From the NCBI GenBank assembly GCA_028598985.1, contig JAQRMV010000001.1, forward strand, positions 49,881 to 86,883: a DNA stretch of 37,003 nucleotides, given 5' to 3'. The position numbers and the translations under genes were made by a program. The DNA is from Gammaproteobacteria bacterium (GTDB taxonomy: Bacteria; Pseudomonadota; Gammaproteobacteria; Pseudomonadales; Balneatricaceae). The number at the start of each line of letters is the position of its first letter. Position 1 is the stretch's first letter. Under the pieces are notes generated by a model. The model was not told the origin of the DNA. It worked only from the letters and a program-made list of their open reading frames with translations, and ran no database searches. This document shows, one piece after another, positions 7,446 through 14,988 of the stretch.

Positions 7446-9574
7446 TGTCATTAATTAACGGATGGCGCCCACGGTTTAATGCCCAAGTATTAGTGTTTGC
7501 TTTGGTGCTTATTAGTATTCCGTGGTTGTCGTATCGGTTTGTTGCCGAAACTCGCGTGTTTATGATTGAGGGCCAGACTCAAGCCCAAGAACAATTGGCG
7601 CGGGGCATTGTAACCTTGTTTCAAGGGCGAGATGATCTCTTAGCAGAATTGCCTTATTTGGATAGTCAGCAGGTGGTTTTTAGTCACCCGCTGATAGGCC
7701 AGGCAAAGGTAGACGGTTTTACCAGAGAGTGGCTAGATTTCCAGCTGTTTGCCAATCACTTTGGCGCTGATGAAGGCAGCGAAGATGGCTATAGCTTACT
7801 GTTGGGCGAAAAAGATGACCGGATATTTGGCCTCGTACGTATTCAAGATGATAAAACCGTATTAAGAACCAAAGGCACTCCTAAATTGGATTTAAGCGAC
7901 CATCTACGCTTAACTCTTCCAGATCGCAACGGCAATGAAAGGCGTTTAGTGATGGTTGCGACGAGGGCTGGAAGTATGGAAGTGTGGTATGTTAAAGAGG
8001 ATTGGGCTACACCTCAGTACCGCAGTCCTTCATCTTCCTTTATCATCCAAGCGGTTATGCGCCCTTTGGTGGATGGTTATTTGGTGGAATTTGCCTTGCC
8101 ACGGTACTTTTTAAATCAACGCCAAGAATTCGGTTTGGCAGTGGCCGACGTAGACAGCGATGATGGCACCATGCGCCATTTAAAGACTTTAGTGGGCGCA
8201 GGCACCACCGTTGAAAGCCACTTTAATCTGCTGGCAATGAGGGCTCCTGAAGCAAACAAAATTCTTTCCAGTTTAAGTCGGGCCGATTCGCAAATTGTAA
8301 TTTATGACAACCACTTACAAGTGCGAGCGAGTGTTGGGCAGGTGAGTCCGCCCGTATCCGAAAAAGTTAAACCTCAAGATGCATTTGAAGGCATTCAAAG
8401 CTGGCTTAACAGGGGCCTTGATTGGTTTATTGCCATACCCGCCTATTTAAACCCAGTGCAAGCAGCAAGCCAAGAAAGAGATTTACTTAACCGCGCTTTA
8501 GACAAAGAATTTGCTAGCGGGCGTTGGCACAAAGGCCCTGCAGAACAAGTATTTGCGGTTGCTGCCCCTATTGTTGACCAAGAAGAAGAACTGTTAGGTG
8601 TGGTGTTGATTAAGCAATCAACGGCGAGAATACTGGGTTTACAGCGCCAGGCTATGGAAAATATTGCCTTGCTGAGTTTATCCACCATGTTAGTGATTTT
8701 GCTGGTGTTGCTATTATTCTCATGGCGCCAAGCGATGCGGATTAGGCGTTTAGGTAAGGAAGCACAGCAAGTGGTTGATCCGGATGGCAGGTTAAGGACA
8801 GACCGGTTATACAGTGAAATACGTGCAAGCGACGAAATAGGCGACTTAGCACGCAGTTTTTCCGGTGTTGTGGCTCGATTACATGAACATCAAGAGTTTA
8901 TGACCACCATGCCTAGAACCTTGCGACACGAGATTAACAACCCTCTTAATGCAACCATGACTTCCTTAGAGAACTTGCAAATGCAAGGTGTTGTAGAGGG
9001 GCAGCAGCGATATATTGACAGTGCTCAACGGGGATTGGTTAAAATTAGCTCCATTGTTGAAAAATTAGCTGACGCCGCTAATTTAGAAGAAGCTTTGCAC
9101 GAAGATGAGCTTGAGCCTCTCAACTTGTTTGACCTAGTACAAACCTATGTGCACCACCAAAACCCAAGCATACAAGGTGGCCAAGCAGATGTTTTATTTG
9201 AATCAGACCAGGAGCAAATATTGGTGGCGGGTGTTGATTACCGCATTGAACAATTGCTGGATAAATTATTAGATAACGCGCGAGACTTTAGGGTCTCTGG
9301 TAGTCTTATTACCGTACGTTTATATCAACAAGAGTATGATTGCTATTTAGAAGTAGAAAATAAAGGCCCCAACATTCCTGAAGAACTGTTGGCAGGTATG
9401 TTTAACTCTATGGTGTCAGCACGTACAGCGGGGGCAGGGTACGCGCATTTTGGTTTGGGGCTGTACATTGTACGGCTTATTTCTCAGTTTCATGGTGGCA
9501 GCGTTTTGGCCTACAATTTGAACGATCCAGACGGTGTTATGTTCCGTGTTCGGTTGCCAGTATTGTTGGTTTAA
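7445..9574 (+). CDS. membrane sensor histidine kinase (dedicated sortase-system-like)
   Basis: A 709-residue inner-membrane sensor kinase, partner of the regulator just upstream. One membrane segment lies near residues 14-31, then a large periplasmic sensor region to about 400, then a second membrane segment at about 405-425 followed by a HAMP-like stretch. Near residue 85, VDGFTREW begins a segment resembling CBM9-like domains. The H-box is TLRHEINNPLN with His495, followed by an N-box (LLDKLLDNARDF), a degenerate G-box region (ENKGPNIPEELL) and HFGLGLYIVRLISQFHGG. The FNSMVSAR segment and domain plan match, from memory, the kinase family tied to proteobacterial sortases, but no sortase or LPXTG gene is nearby. 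yidD follows after 3 bp. Confidence 0.85.
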   Translation: MSLINGWRPRFNAQVLVFALVLISIPWLSYRFVAETRVFMIEGQTQAQEQLARGIVTLFQGRDDLLAELPYLDSQQVVFSHPLIGQAKVDGFTREWLDFQLFANHFGADEGSEDGYSLLLGEKDDRIFGLVRIQDDKTVLRTKGTPKLDLSDHLRLTLPDRNGNERRLVMVATRAGSMEVWYVKEDWATPQYRSPSSSFIIQAVMRPLVDGYLVEFALPRYFLNQRQEFGLAVADVDSDDGTMRHLKTLVGAGTTVESHFNLLAMRAPEANKILSSLSRADSQIVIYDNHLQVRASVGQVSPPVSEKVKPQDAFEGIQSWLNRGLDWFIAIPAYLNPVQAASQERDLLNRALDKEFASGRWHKGPAEQVFAVAAPIVDQEEELLGVVLIKQSTARILGLQRQAMENIALLSLSTMLVILLVLLLFSWRQAMRIRRLGKEAQQVVDPDGRLRTDRLYSEIRASDEIGDLARSFSGVVARLHEHQEFMTTMPRTLRHEINNPLNATMTSLENLQMQGVVEGQQRYIDSAQRGLVKISSIVEKLADAANLEEALHEDELEPLNLFDLVQTYVHHQNPSIQGGQADVLFESDQEQILVAGVDYRIEQLLDKLLDNARDFRVSGSLITVRLYQQEYDCYLEVENKGPNIPEELLAGMFNSMVSARTAGAGYAHFGLGLYIVRLISQFHGGSVLAYNLNDPDGVMFRVRLPVLLV

Positions 9575-9577
9575 CAA

Positions 9578-9877
9578 ATGGTTGATAATACTAAGCTTTC
9601 AATATTTGCCAAGTGTCTCATTGTAATGGTGAAGGGTTACCAGTATTTGTTAAGCCCGATATTAGGCAGTAATTGTAGGTATTACCCTACCTGTTCTAGC
9701 TATACTATTGAAGCTATTAAGCTACATGGTGCCATAAAAGGGCTGCCCATGGGTTTATGGCGTATTGTACGCTGTAATCCATTTTCTAAAGGTGGGTATG
9801 AACCAGTGCCTGGCAGTTGCGAGCATGCCGAGCACCTGGAGCAGCATCAAGGCAATAAAGACGAGCCGTTAGATTAA
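9578..9877 (+). CDS. yidD: membrane protein insertion efficiency factor YidD
   Basis: A 99-residue, membrane-associated protein that helps YidC-dependent insertion of inner-membrane proteins. The family core is plain: [10 protein letters not shown], then [36 protein letters not shown]. The N-terminal amphipathic helix is present. In most bacteria yidD sits between rnpA and yidC; here it is the last gene behind a two-component pair, 3 bp after the kinase stop and without a good ribosome site, so it probably depends on coupling. It overlaps rnt tail to tail by 4 bp. Confidence 0.93.
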   Translation: MVDNTKLSIFAKCLIVMVKGYQYLLSPILGSNCRYYPTCSSYTIEAIKLHGAIKGLPMGLWRIVRCNPFSKGGYEPVPGSCEHAEHLEQHQGNKDEPLD

Positions 9878-10518
9878 TCTAAACCTGCGAATGGAAATTC
9901 GTCGTCCTCTGCTTGCCAGCCACCTAACTGCTTCCATGTGTTAACAATTGTACAAAATAGCTCAGCTGTTTTTTGAGCATCATACCGTGCGCTGTGGGCA
10001 TCGGTATTGCTAAAGCGAATGTTTGCAGCAGCACAAGCTTTGGCAAGCACGGTTTGGCCATACGCTAAACCTGCCAGTGTAGCTGTGTCAAAGCACGAGA
10101 ATGGATGGAATGGGTTGCGTTTTTGTTGGCAACGATGCACGGCGGCATTAATAAAATTTAGGTCGAATGCGGCATTATGGCCCACCAGAATGGCGCGTTT
10201 ACATTGGCTGGCTTTCAAAGCTTTGCGAATAGGTCTAAATAACTGATCTAAGGCTTCGTGTTCGTTAATAGCGTCACGCTTTGGATCGAAAGGATCGATG
10301 CCAGTAAATTCAAGGGCTGCGGCTTCTAGATTGGCTCCGTCAAATGGCTCAATATGGCAATCTATGGTTTCTTTTGCGTATAGTAAGCCATCCTCATCCA
10401 TATCTATAATGACCGCTGCAGCCTCAAGAAGTGCGTCGGTATGGCTGTTAAAGCCAGCAGTCTCTACGTCAACAATAATAGGTAAATAGCCCCGAAAACG
10501 ATCTTTAATCACGTCCAT
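9874..10518 (-). CDS. rnt: ribonuclease T (DEDDh 3'-5' exoribonuclease)
   Basis: RNase T trims the 3' ends of tRNAs, 5S and 23S rRNA and other stable RNAs. The protein has the DEDDh motifs: VDVETAG (Asp17, Glu19), [10 protein letters not shown] and DAHSARYD with the catalytic His. I start it at the ATG at 10518, which gives 214 residues against 215 in E. coli; a TTG at 10533 would add five. The start lies inside the end of pyrC, overlapping by 10 bp, so translation is coupled. The GGAGA just upstream is close to the ATG. The pyrC-rnt pairing is familiar from pseudomonads. Confidence 0.93.
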   Translation of the reverse strand: MDVIKDRFRGYLPIIVDVETAGFNSHTDALLEAAAVIIDMDEDGLLYAKETIDCHIEPFDGANLEAAALEFTGIDPFDPKRDAINEHEALDQLFRPIRKALKASQCKRAILVGHNAAFDLNFINAAVHRCQQKRNPFHPFSCFDTATLAGLAYGQTVLAKACAAANIRFSNTDAHSARYDAQKTAELFCTIVNTWKQLGGWQAEDDEFPFAGLD

Positions 10519-11540
10519 GTCTCCATTTTCCAATTAAGTGTTTCGCCTGCACCTAGAGGAATAATTAGGTCGTTGCCAAAACTCAAGCTAGAAGGTACCT
10601 GCCAACTTTGGCGAGTTAAGGTGATGGTGTCGGTATTGCGGGCTAAGCCGTAAAAATCAGGCCCATGGAGGCTTGCAAAACCCTCTAGTTTGTCCAGCGC
10701 ACCAATGGCCTCGAAGGCTTGTGCGTAAAGTTCAATGGCTGCTGGCGATGAGTAACAACCCGCACAGCCGCAGGCGCTTTCTTTAGCACCTTGGGCATGG
10801 GGAGCCGAGTCGGTACCTAAAAAGAACTTGGTACTGCCGCTGGCTACTGCGGCTTGTAGAGCTTGCTGGTGAGTATTGCGCTTAAGAACGGGCAGGCAGA
10901 ATAAATGTGGTTTGACGCCGCCCACTAATAAGTCATTGCGGTTGTATAATAGGTGTTGAGGGGTGATAGTGGCGCCCACTGCCATACTGGCCTCAGCCAC
11001 GAATTGAGCCGCGTCTGCAGTAGTAATATGTTCAAATACGCATTTAAGCTTAGGGAAGCGTTGTAGTAGTGGGCTTAATTGTTGGTCAATAAAGCCTTTT
11101 TCACGGTCAAATATGTCCACATGGGATTGAGTGATTTCGCCATGCACAAGTAATGGCATTTCAAGCTCTTGTAGTTTCTCTATTGCAGGATAAATGTTTT
11201 CAATTTTGGTGACCCCAGCAGCAGAGTTAGTCGTAGCTCCCGCGGGATACAACTTAACCGCTTTTACAATGCCAGAGTCGTGTGCTCGTTGAATCTCTTC
11301 TGGGCTGGTATTGTCGGTTAAATACAATGTCATCAAGGGAACTAGTGATGTGTTTTGGGCATCCAAACGCGCTTTGTAAGCTACAGCCATATGGGTGTTG
11401 ATCACTGGGGGCATTAAGTTTGGCATAATCACTGCTCGGCCAAATTGTTTGGCAGTGTCGGTCACGGTGCGGGACAGCACTGCGCCATCACGTAGATGCA
11501 CGTGCCAGTCGTCGGGACGGATTATGGTCAATGATTGCAT
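10509..11540 (-). CDS. pyrC: dihydroorotase, class II
   Basis: PyrC closes carbamoyl-aspartate to dihydroorotate in pyrimidine synthesis. The zinc site is recognisable: HVH (His13, His15) in [12 protein letters not shown], the lysine expected to be carboxylated (Lys96, VKLYPAG), LVHGE, FEHITT and GTDSAPHA. The insert ESACGCAGC is typical of the E. coli-type class II enzyme. I chose the ATG at 11540, giving 343 residues and a normal N-terminus; the frame is open to 11579 but the extra residues have no counterpart. GAGAA lies upstream. It is divergent from argG and overlaps rnt. Confidence 0.95.
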   Translation of the reverse strand: MQSLTIIRPDDWHVHLRDGAVLSRTVTDTAKQFGRAVIMPNLMPPVINTHMAVAYKARLDAQNTSLVPLMTLYLTDNTSPEEIQRAHDSGIVKAVKLYPAGATTNSAAGVTKIENIYPAIEKLQELEMPLLVHGEITQSHVDIFDREKGFIDQQLSPLLQRFPKLKCVFEHITTADAAQFVAEASMAVGATITPQHLLYNRNDLLVGGVKPHLFCLPVLKRNTHQQALQAAVASGSTKFFLGTDSAPHAQGAKESACGCAGCYSSPAAIELYAQAFEAIGALDKLEGFASLHGPDFYGLARNTDTITLTRQSWQVPSSLSFGNDLIIPLGAGETLNWKMETWT

Positions 11541-11647
11541 GGGAAATTCTCGGGCCCAAAGGCTAATGGTTATAAACAAGTATGAATATTATTTTAGCAG
11601 CACTGGGGGCAATAAAATACTAACAATAGGTGAATTTTTGTTTGCTA

Positions 11648-11679
11648 TTGCTGTGCTAATGAAGGCATCCATGTATACT
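11648..11679 (+). promoter_or_regulatory. possible promoter for argG
   Basis: TATACT at 11674-11679 is a fair -10, 47 bp before the argG ATG. TTGCTG at 11648-11653 is the nearest -35-like hexamer, but the 20-bp spacer is long. I saw no clear ArgR box. Weak, pattern-based call. Confidence 0.3.
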
Positions 11680-11726
11680 TTGTCAGCTTAATGATTCATT
11701 ATTTTTGTTACAGGGATTTCACTGCT

Positions 11727-12947
11727 ATGGCAGACATTAAAAAAGTTGTATTGGCCTATTCTGGAGGTTTGGATACGTCGGTTATTGTTAAATGGTTGCA
11801 AGAAACCTATAACTGCGAAGTGGTAACGTTTACCGCCGACTTAGGGCAGGGTGAAGAAGTTGAGCCTGCGCGTGCTAAGGCCGAAGCCTTGGGTGTTAAA
11901 GAAATATATATAGAAGATTTGCGCGAAGAATTTGTGCGAGATTTTGTATTCCCTATGTTTCGCGCTAACGCAGTTTATGAAGGGGAGTACTTGTTAGGCA
12001 CGTCTATCGCTCGTCCATTGATTGCTAAGCGCTTAATTGAAATCGCTAATCAGACAGGCGCTGATGCCATTTCCCATGGTGCTACGGGTAAGGGTAACGA
12101 TCAAGTGCGTTTTGAGTTAGGTGCGTATGCCCTTAAACCGGGTGTAGAAGTGATAGCTCCGTGGCGTGAATGGGACCTTACTTCTCGTGAAAGCCTTATG
12201 GATTATTGTGAAAAACACCAAATTCCTGTTGATTTCAAAAACAAAAAAACGTCTCCATATTCTATGGATGCCAACCTGTTACATATTTCTTATGAAAGTG
12301 GCATGTTAGAAGATCCGTGGCATCCATCGGATGAGGACATGTGGCGTTGGAGTGTGTCTCCAGAAGCAGCTCCAAACCAAGCCACTTATATTGAATTAGA
12401 TTATCAACAAGGAGATATTGTAGCTATCAATGGCGAGGCCATGAGTCCAGCTACTATATTGACTGAACTTAATCGTGTGGCAGGTGCAAATGGCATTGGC
12501 CGTTTGGATATCGTAGAAAACCGCTATGTAGGTATGAAGGCGCGTGGATGTTACGAAACTCCAGGTGGCACTATTATGCTCAAAGCGCACCGTGCGATAG
12601 AGTCGATCACCCTAGATCGTGAAGCGGCGCACCTTAAAGATGAAATAATGCCTCGTTACGCAAAATTAGTTTATAACGGCTATTGGTGGTCTGAAGAGCG
12701 TCAAATGCTACAGGCCTTGATTAATCGTTCACAGGAATATGTAAACGGCACTGTGAAACTGAAGCTATATAAGGGTAATGTTGACGTAGTGGGCCGCAAG
12801 TCTGAAGACAGCTTGTTTGATGCGGCGATGGCTACTATGGAAGATGATGCGGGTGCTTACGATCAACAGGATGCCGCTGGGTTTATAAAGCTTAACGCTT
12901 TACGTATGCGTATCGAAGCAAGTAAAGGTAGAAACTTGCTTAAGTAG
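11727..12947 (+). CDS. argG: argininosuccinate synthase
   Basis: ArgG joins citrulline and aspartate, with ATP, to argininosuccinate. The ATP-pyrophosphatase P-loop AYSGGLDTS lies at residues 10-18. Other family stretches are [24 protein letters not shown] and [11 protein letters not shown] start at the ATG at 11727 ([14 protein letters not shown]), giving 406 residues, the standard length; the frame is open upstream to 11691 but the extra residues are not conserved. AGGGA lies 10 bases before this ATG. It is monocistronic: a terminator follows and pyrC is divergent. Confidence 0.97.
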   Translation: MADIKKVVLAYSGGLDTSVIVKWLQETYNCEVVTFTADLGQGEEVEPARAKAEALGVKEIYIEDLREEFVRDFVFPMFRANAVYEGEYLLGTSIARPLIAKRLIEIANQTGADAISHGATGKGNDQVRFELGAYALKPGVEVIAPWREWDLTSRESLMDYCEKHQIPVDFKNKKTSPYSMDANLLHISYESGMLEDPWHPSDEDMWRWSVSPEAAPNQATYIELDYQQGDIVAINGEAMSPATILTELNRVAGANGIGRLDIVENRYVGMKARGCYETPGGTIMLKAHRAIESITLDREAAHLKDEIMPRYAKLVYNGYWWSEERQMLQALINRSQEYVNGTVKLKLYKGNVDVVGRKSEDSLFDAAMATMEDDAGAYDQQDAAGFIKLNALRMRIEASKGRNLLK

Positions 12948-12969
12948 TTGTTAGTTAATACGTCTATTA

Positions 12970-12995
12970 AAAAGCCAAGCCAATGCTTGGCTTTT
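12970..12995 (+). terminator. Rho-independent terminator after argG
   Basis: AAAAGCCAAGC at 12970-12980 pairs perfectly with GCTTGGCTTTT at 12985-12995 around the loop CAAT. It lies 22 bp after the argG stop. Confidence 0.9.
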
Positions 12996-13105
12996 CGCTA
13001 TTAAAGTGAAAATAAGTTAAAGATCCATTATTTCTCCATTATTGGTGCAATGTTTATCCATCATCCAGGTCCTTAATAGGTGGTGATGATAACAAGGAGC
13101 TACCA

Positions 13106-13306
13106 ATGCAGTGTTTCATTCCATATTCTGAGGAAGTTTTAGAGCAACACCCCGAGCTATTGGCTGGTGGGTTAGTGCCGTTCCGTGAAGAATATTTACA
13201 CTACACTATGGAATTTGAAGTTGTGACCCCGGATCAAGCAAAGAATCTGGCAGCAACGGGCTTCTCTTTAGAAGCAAGCAGCAGACAAAAAGTTCAAGCG
13301 ATATAA
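13106..13306 (+). CDS. small protein of unknown function
   Basis: A 66-residue acidic, soluble protein beginning MQCFIPYSEEVL. It has no signal peptide, membrane segment or metal motif that I can see. It is probably real: AAGGAG lies at good spacing before the ATG, the gene has its own space between the argG terminator and a downstream terminator, and the composition (many Glu, LVPFREEYLHY) is protein-like. I do not recognise a family and assign no function. Confidence 0.65.
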   Translation: MQCFIPYSEEVLEQHPELLAGGLVPFREEYLHYTMEFEVVTPDQAKNLAATGFSLEASSRQKVQAI

Positions 13307-13364
13307 TTTTTATGAACTTTTAGTTTAAGTATTGGTCTTAGTTATACATCGAGTAAAAACCCGT

Positions 13365-13419
13365 GCTCTATACAGACAACCGCTTCCCCTTCGGTCAGTT
13401 TGTATAGGGCATTTTTTTT
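13365..13419 (+). terminator. terminator between the small gene and the helicase gene
   Basis: GCTCTATACAGAC (from 13365) pairs with GTTTGTATAGGGC (to 13410), with G-T pairs and a small internal mismatch below an ACCG/CGGT tip, followed by eight T at 13412-13419. It serves the plus-strand small gene. The minus strand also has a shorter T-run after the same stem, so it may stop the helicase transcript as well. Confidence 0.75.
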
Positions 13420-13432
13420 GCTCTTTTTTTGG

Positions 13433-14833
13433 TTAACGAGCGGGGCGCTTACTTGGGCCTTTGTTACGCCCAGCGTTGGTTTTATGCCATGGGCTCTTAG
13501 ATGAAGGCTTGTTAGCGGTGTTTCCACCGGGACTTGCGGCTGGCCTAGGAGCTCTTCTTTGGTTACCGTTAGCTAGTGGCGACTTAACCTTTGGCTTGCG
13601 CTTGTTCGGTGCATTTAAGGTGACGTCTTGATTCCGTAACTTAGGCTTTTTTGGCTTTTTGTTGCTTGGTGGGCGAATGTCACGTGACTCGGGCACCATG
13701 TGGCTGGGTTCATAGCCTTCAATATATTCACGCTCAATATGCTTTTGAATCAAATACTCAATGGATTCTAAATATTCAATTTCATCGGCGCATACTAAGG
13801 ATATAGCCTCGCCCGTTTGGCTGGCACGGCCTGTCCTGCCGATGCGGTGAACATAGTCTTCTGCCACGTTAGGCAAGTCGTAGTTCACTACTTGTGGTAA
13901 CTGCTCAATATCTAAACCTCGTGCAGCAATATCGGTGGCCACCAACACCTTTACTTCACCTGCCTTAAATTGAGCCAGAGCACGGGTGCGCGCACCTTGG
14001 CTTTTATTACCATGAATAGCGTCAGCACTAATGCCTCCACTCACAAGCCACTTAGCAAGTTTGTTGCAGCCATGTTTAGTACGACAAAACACCAGTACTT
14101 GGGACCATTTGTTAGTGACGATAAGCTCTTGTAGAAGTGCCGGTTTCTGTTTTTTATCGACTGGGCACAGCCACTGTTTTACGCTGGCAGCTGTAGTATT
14201 CGCTGGGCTAACACTGATTTCTACGGGATTATTCATCAACCCCTTAGCCAGACTCCGAATATCGTCGGCAAAGGTGGCGGAAAACATTAAGTTTTGGCGT
14301 TTTTTTGGTAAAAACGACAAGATTTTTTTTAAGTCATTAATGAACCCCATATCTAACATACGGTCAGCTTCATCAAGGATAAGCACTTCTAGGTGATCAA
14401 ACCGTACCGCTTTTTGGTGGTATAGGTCTAACAAACGGCCAGGGGTGGCTATAAGTACATCTGCGCCACGGCGTAAGCGCATCATTTGAGGATTAATTTT
14501 CACCCCACCAAATACTACTGCAGAAGTTAACGGCAGATCTGCTCCATAAGTAGCAACACTTTCAGCAACCTGAGCCGCAAGTTCACGTGTAGGAGTGAGT
14601 ACCAGTGCCCTCACCTGGTTTGATGCAGCACCTTGGCCGGGCGCAAGGTTTTGTAATAAGGGCAAGGTGAAAGCGGCGGTTTTACCAGTGCCGGTTTGAG
14701 CTGCGGCCATCACGTCTTTGCCAGCTAAAATGGCAGGGATGGCTTTTTCTTGAATTGGGCTAGGTACGGTATAACCTTTACTCTTAATAGCGGTTAATAA
14801 GCGCGGTTCAAGACCAAGTTCGGCAAATGGCAT
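13433..14833 (-). CDS. rhlE: DEAD-box ATP-dependent RNA helicase, RhlE type
   Basis: A 466-residue RNA helicase acting in ribosome assembly or RNA turnover. The motifs run in order: Q motif ([12 protein letters not shown]), Walker A AQTGTGKT at 45-52, PTRELA, TPGR, DEAD in [11 protein letters not shown] (about 151), FSATF, then RGLDIEQL and HRIGRTGR. The conserved core ends near residue 370. The last 95 or so residues are a basic, Pro/Lys/Arg/Asn-rich tail typical of RhlE-like enzymes and probably unstructured and RNA-binding. Close paralogues (RhlE, SrmB, DbpA) differ in this tail, so the exact name is likely but not certain. Confidence 0.88.
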   Translation of the reverse strand: MPFAELGLEPRLLTAIKSKGYTVPSPIQEKAIPAILAGKDVMAAAQTGTGKTAAFTLPLLQNLAPGQGAASNQVRALVLTPTRELAAQVAESVATYGADLPLTSAVVFGGVKINPQMMRLRRGADVLIATPGRLLDLYHQKAVRFDHLEVLILDEADRMLDMGFINDLKKILSFLPKKRQNLMFSATFADDIRSLAKGLMNNPVEISVSPANTTAASVKQWLCPVDKKQKPALLQELIVTNKWSQVLVFCRTKHGCNKLAKWLVSGGISADAIHGNKSQGARTRALAQFKAGEVKVLVATDIAARGLDIEQLPQVVNYDLPNVAEDYVHRIGRTGRASQTGEAISLVCADEIEYLESIEYLIQKHIEREYIEGYEPSHMVPESRDIRPPSNKKPKKPKLRNQDVTLNAPNKRKPKVKSPLANGNQRRAPRPAASPGGNTANKPSSKSPWHKTNAGRNKGPSKRPAR

Positions 14834-14924
14834 GGAGTTTCTCTATATTCGGGGTATTTAGGCGCGAGAGCATACAGGAAATGAGTTAAATACGCCATTT
14901 AAACCCTGTTTTCGAGCTGTTTAC

Positions 14925-14938
14925 ATACATTGTATAAT
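14925..14938 (+). promoter_or_regulatory. candidate -10 and overlapping palindrome upstream of the ydiJ-like gene
   Basis: TATAAT at 14933-14938 lies 50 bp before the GTG start. It overlaps the perfect palindrome ATACATTGTAT (14925-14935), a possible operator. The -35 is poor. The divergent helicase gene starts 92 bp to the left. Confidence 0.4.
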
Positions 14939-14988
14939 GGGCAACTTAAAGGCGTTGCGTTACACTTGTGATAACTCTTTAATATAAA

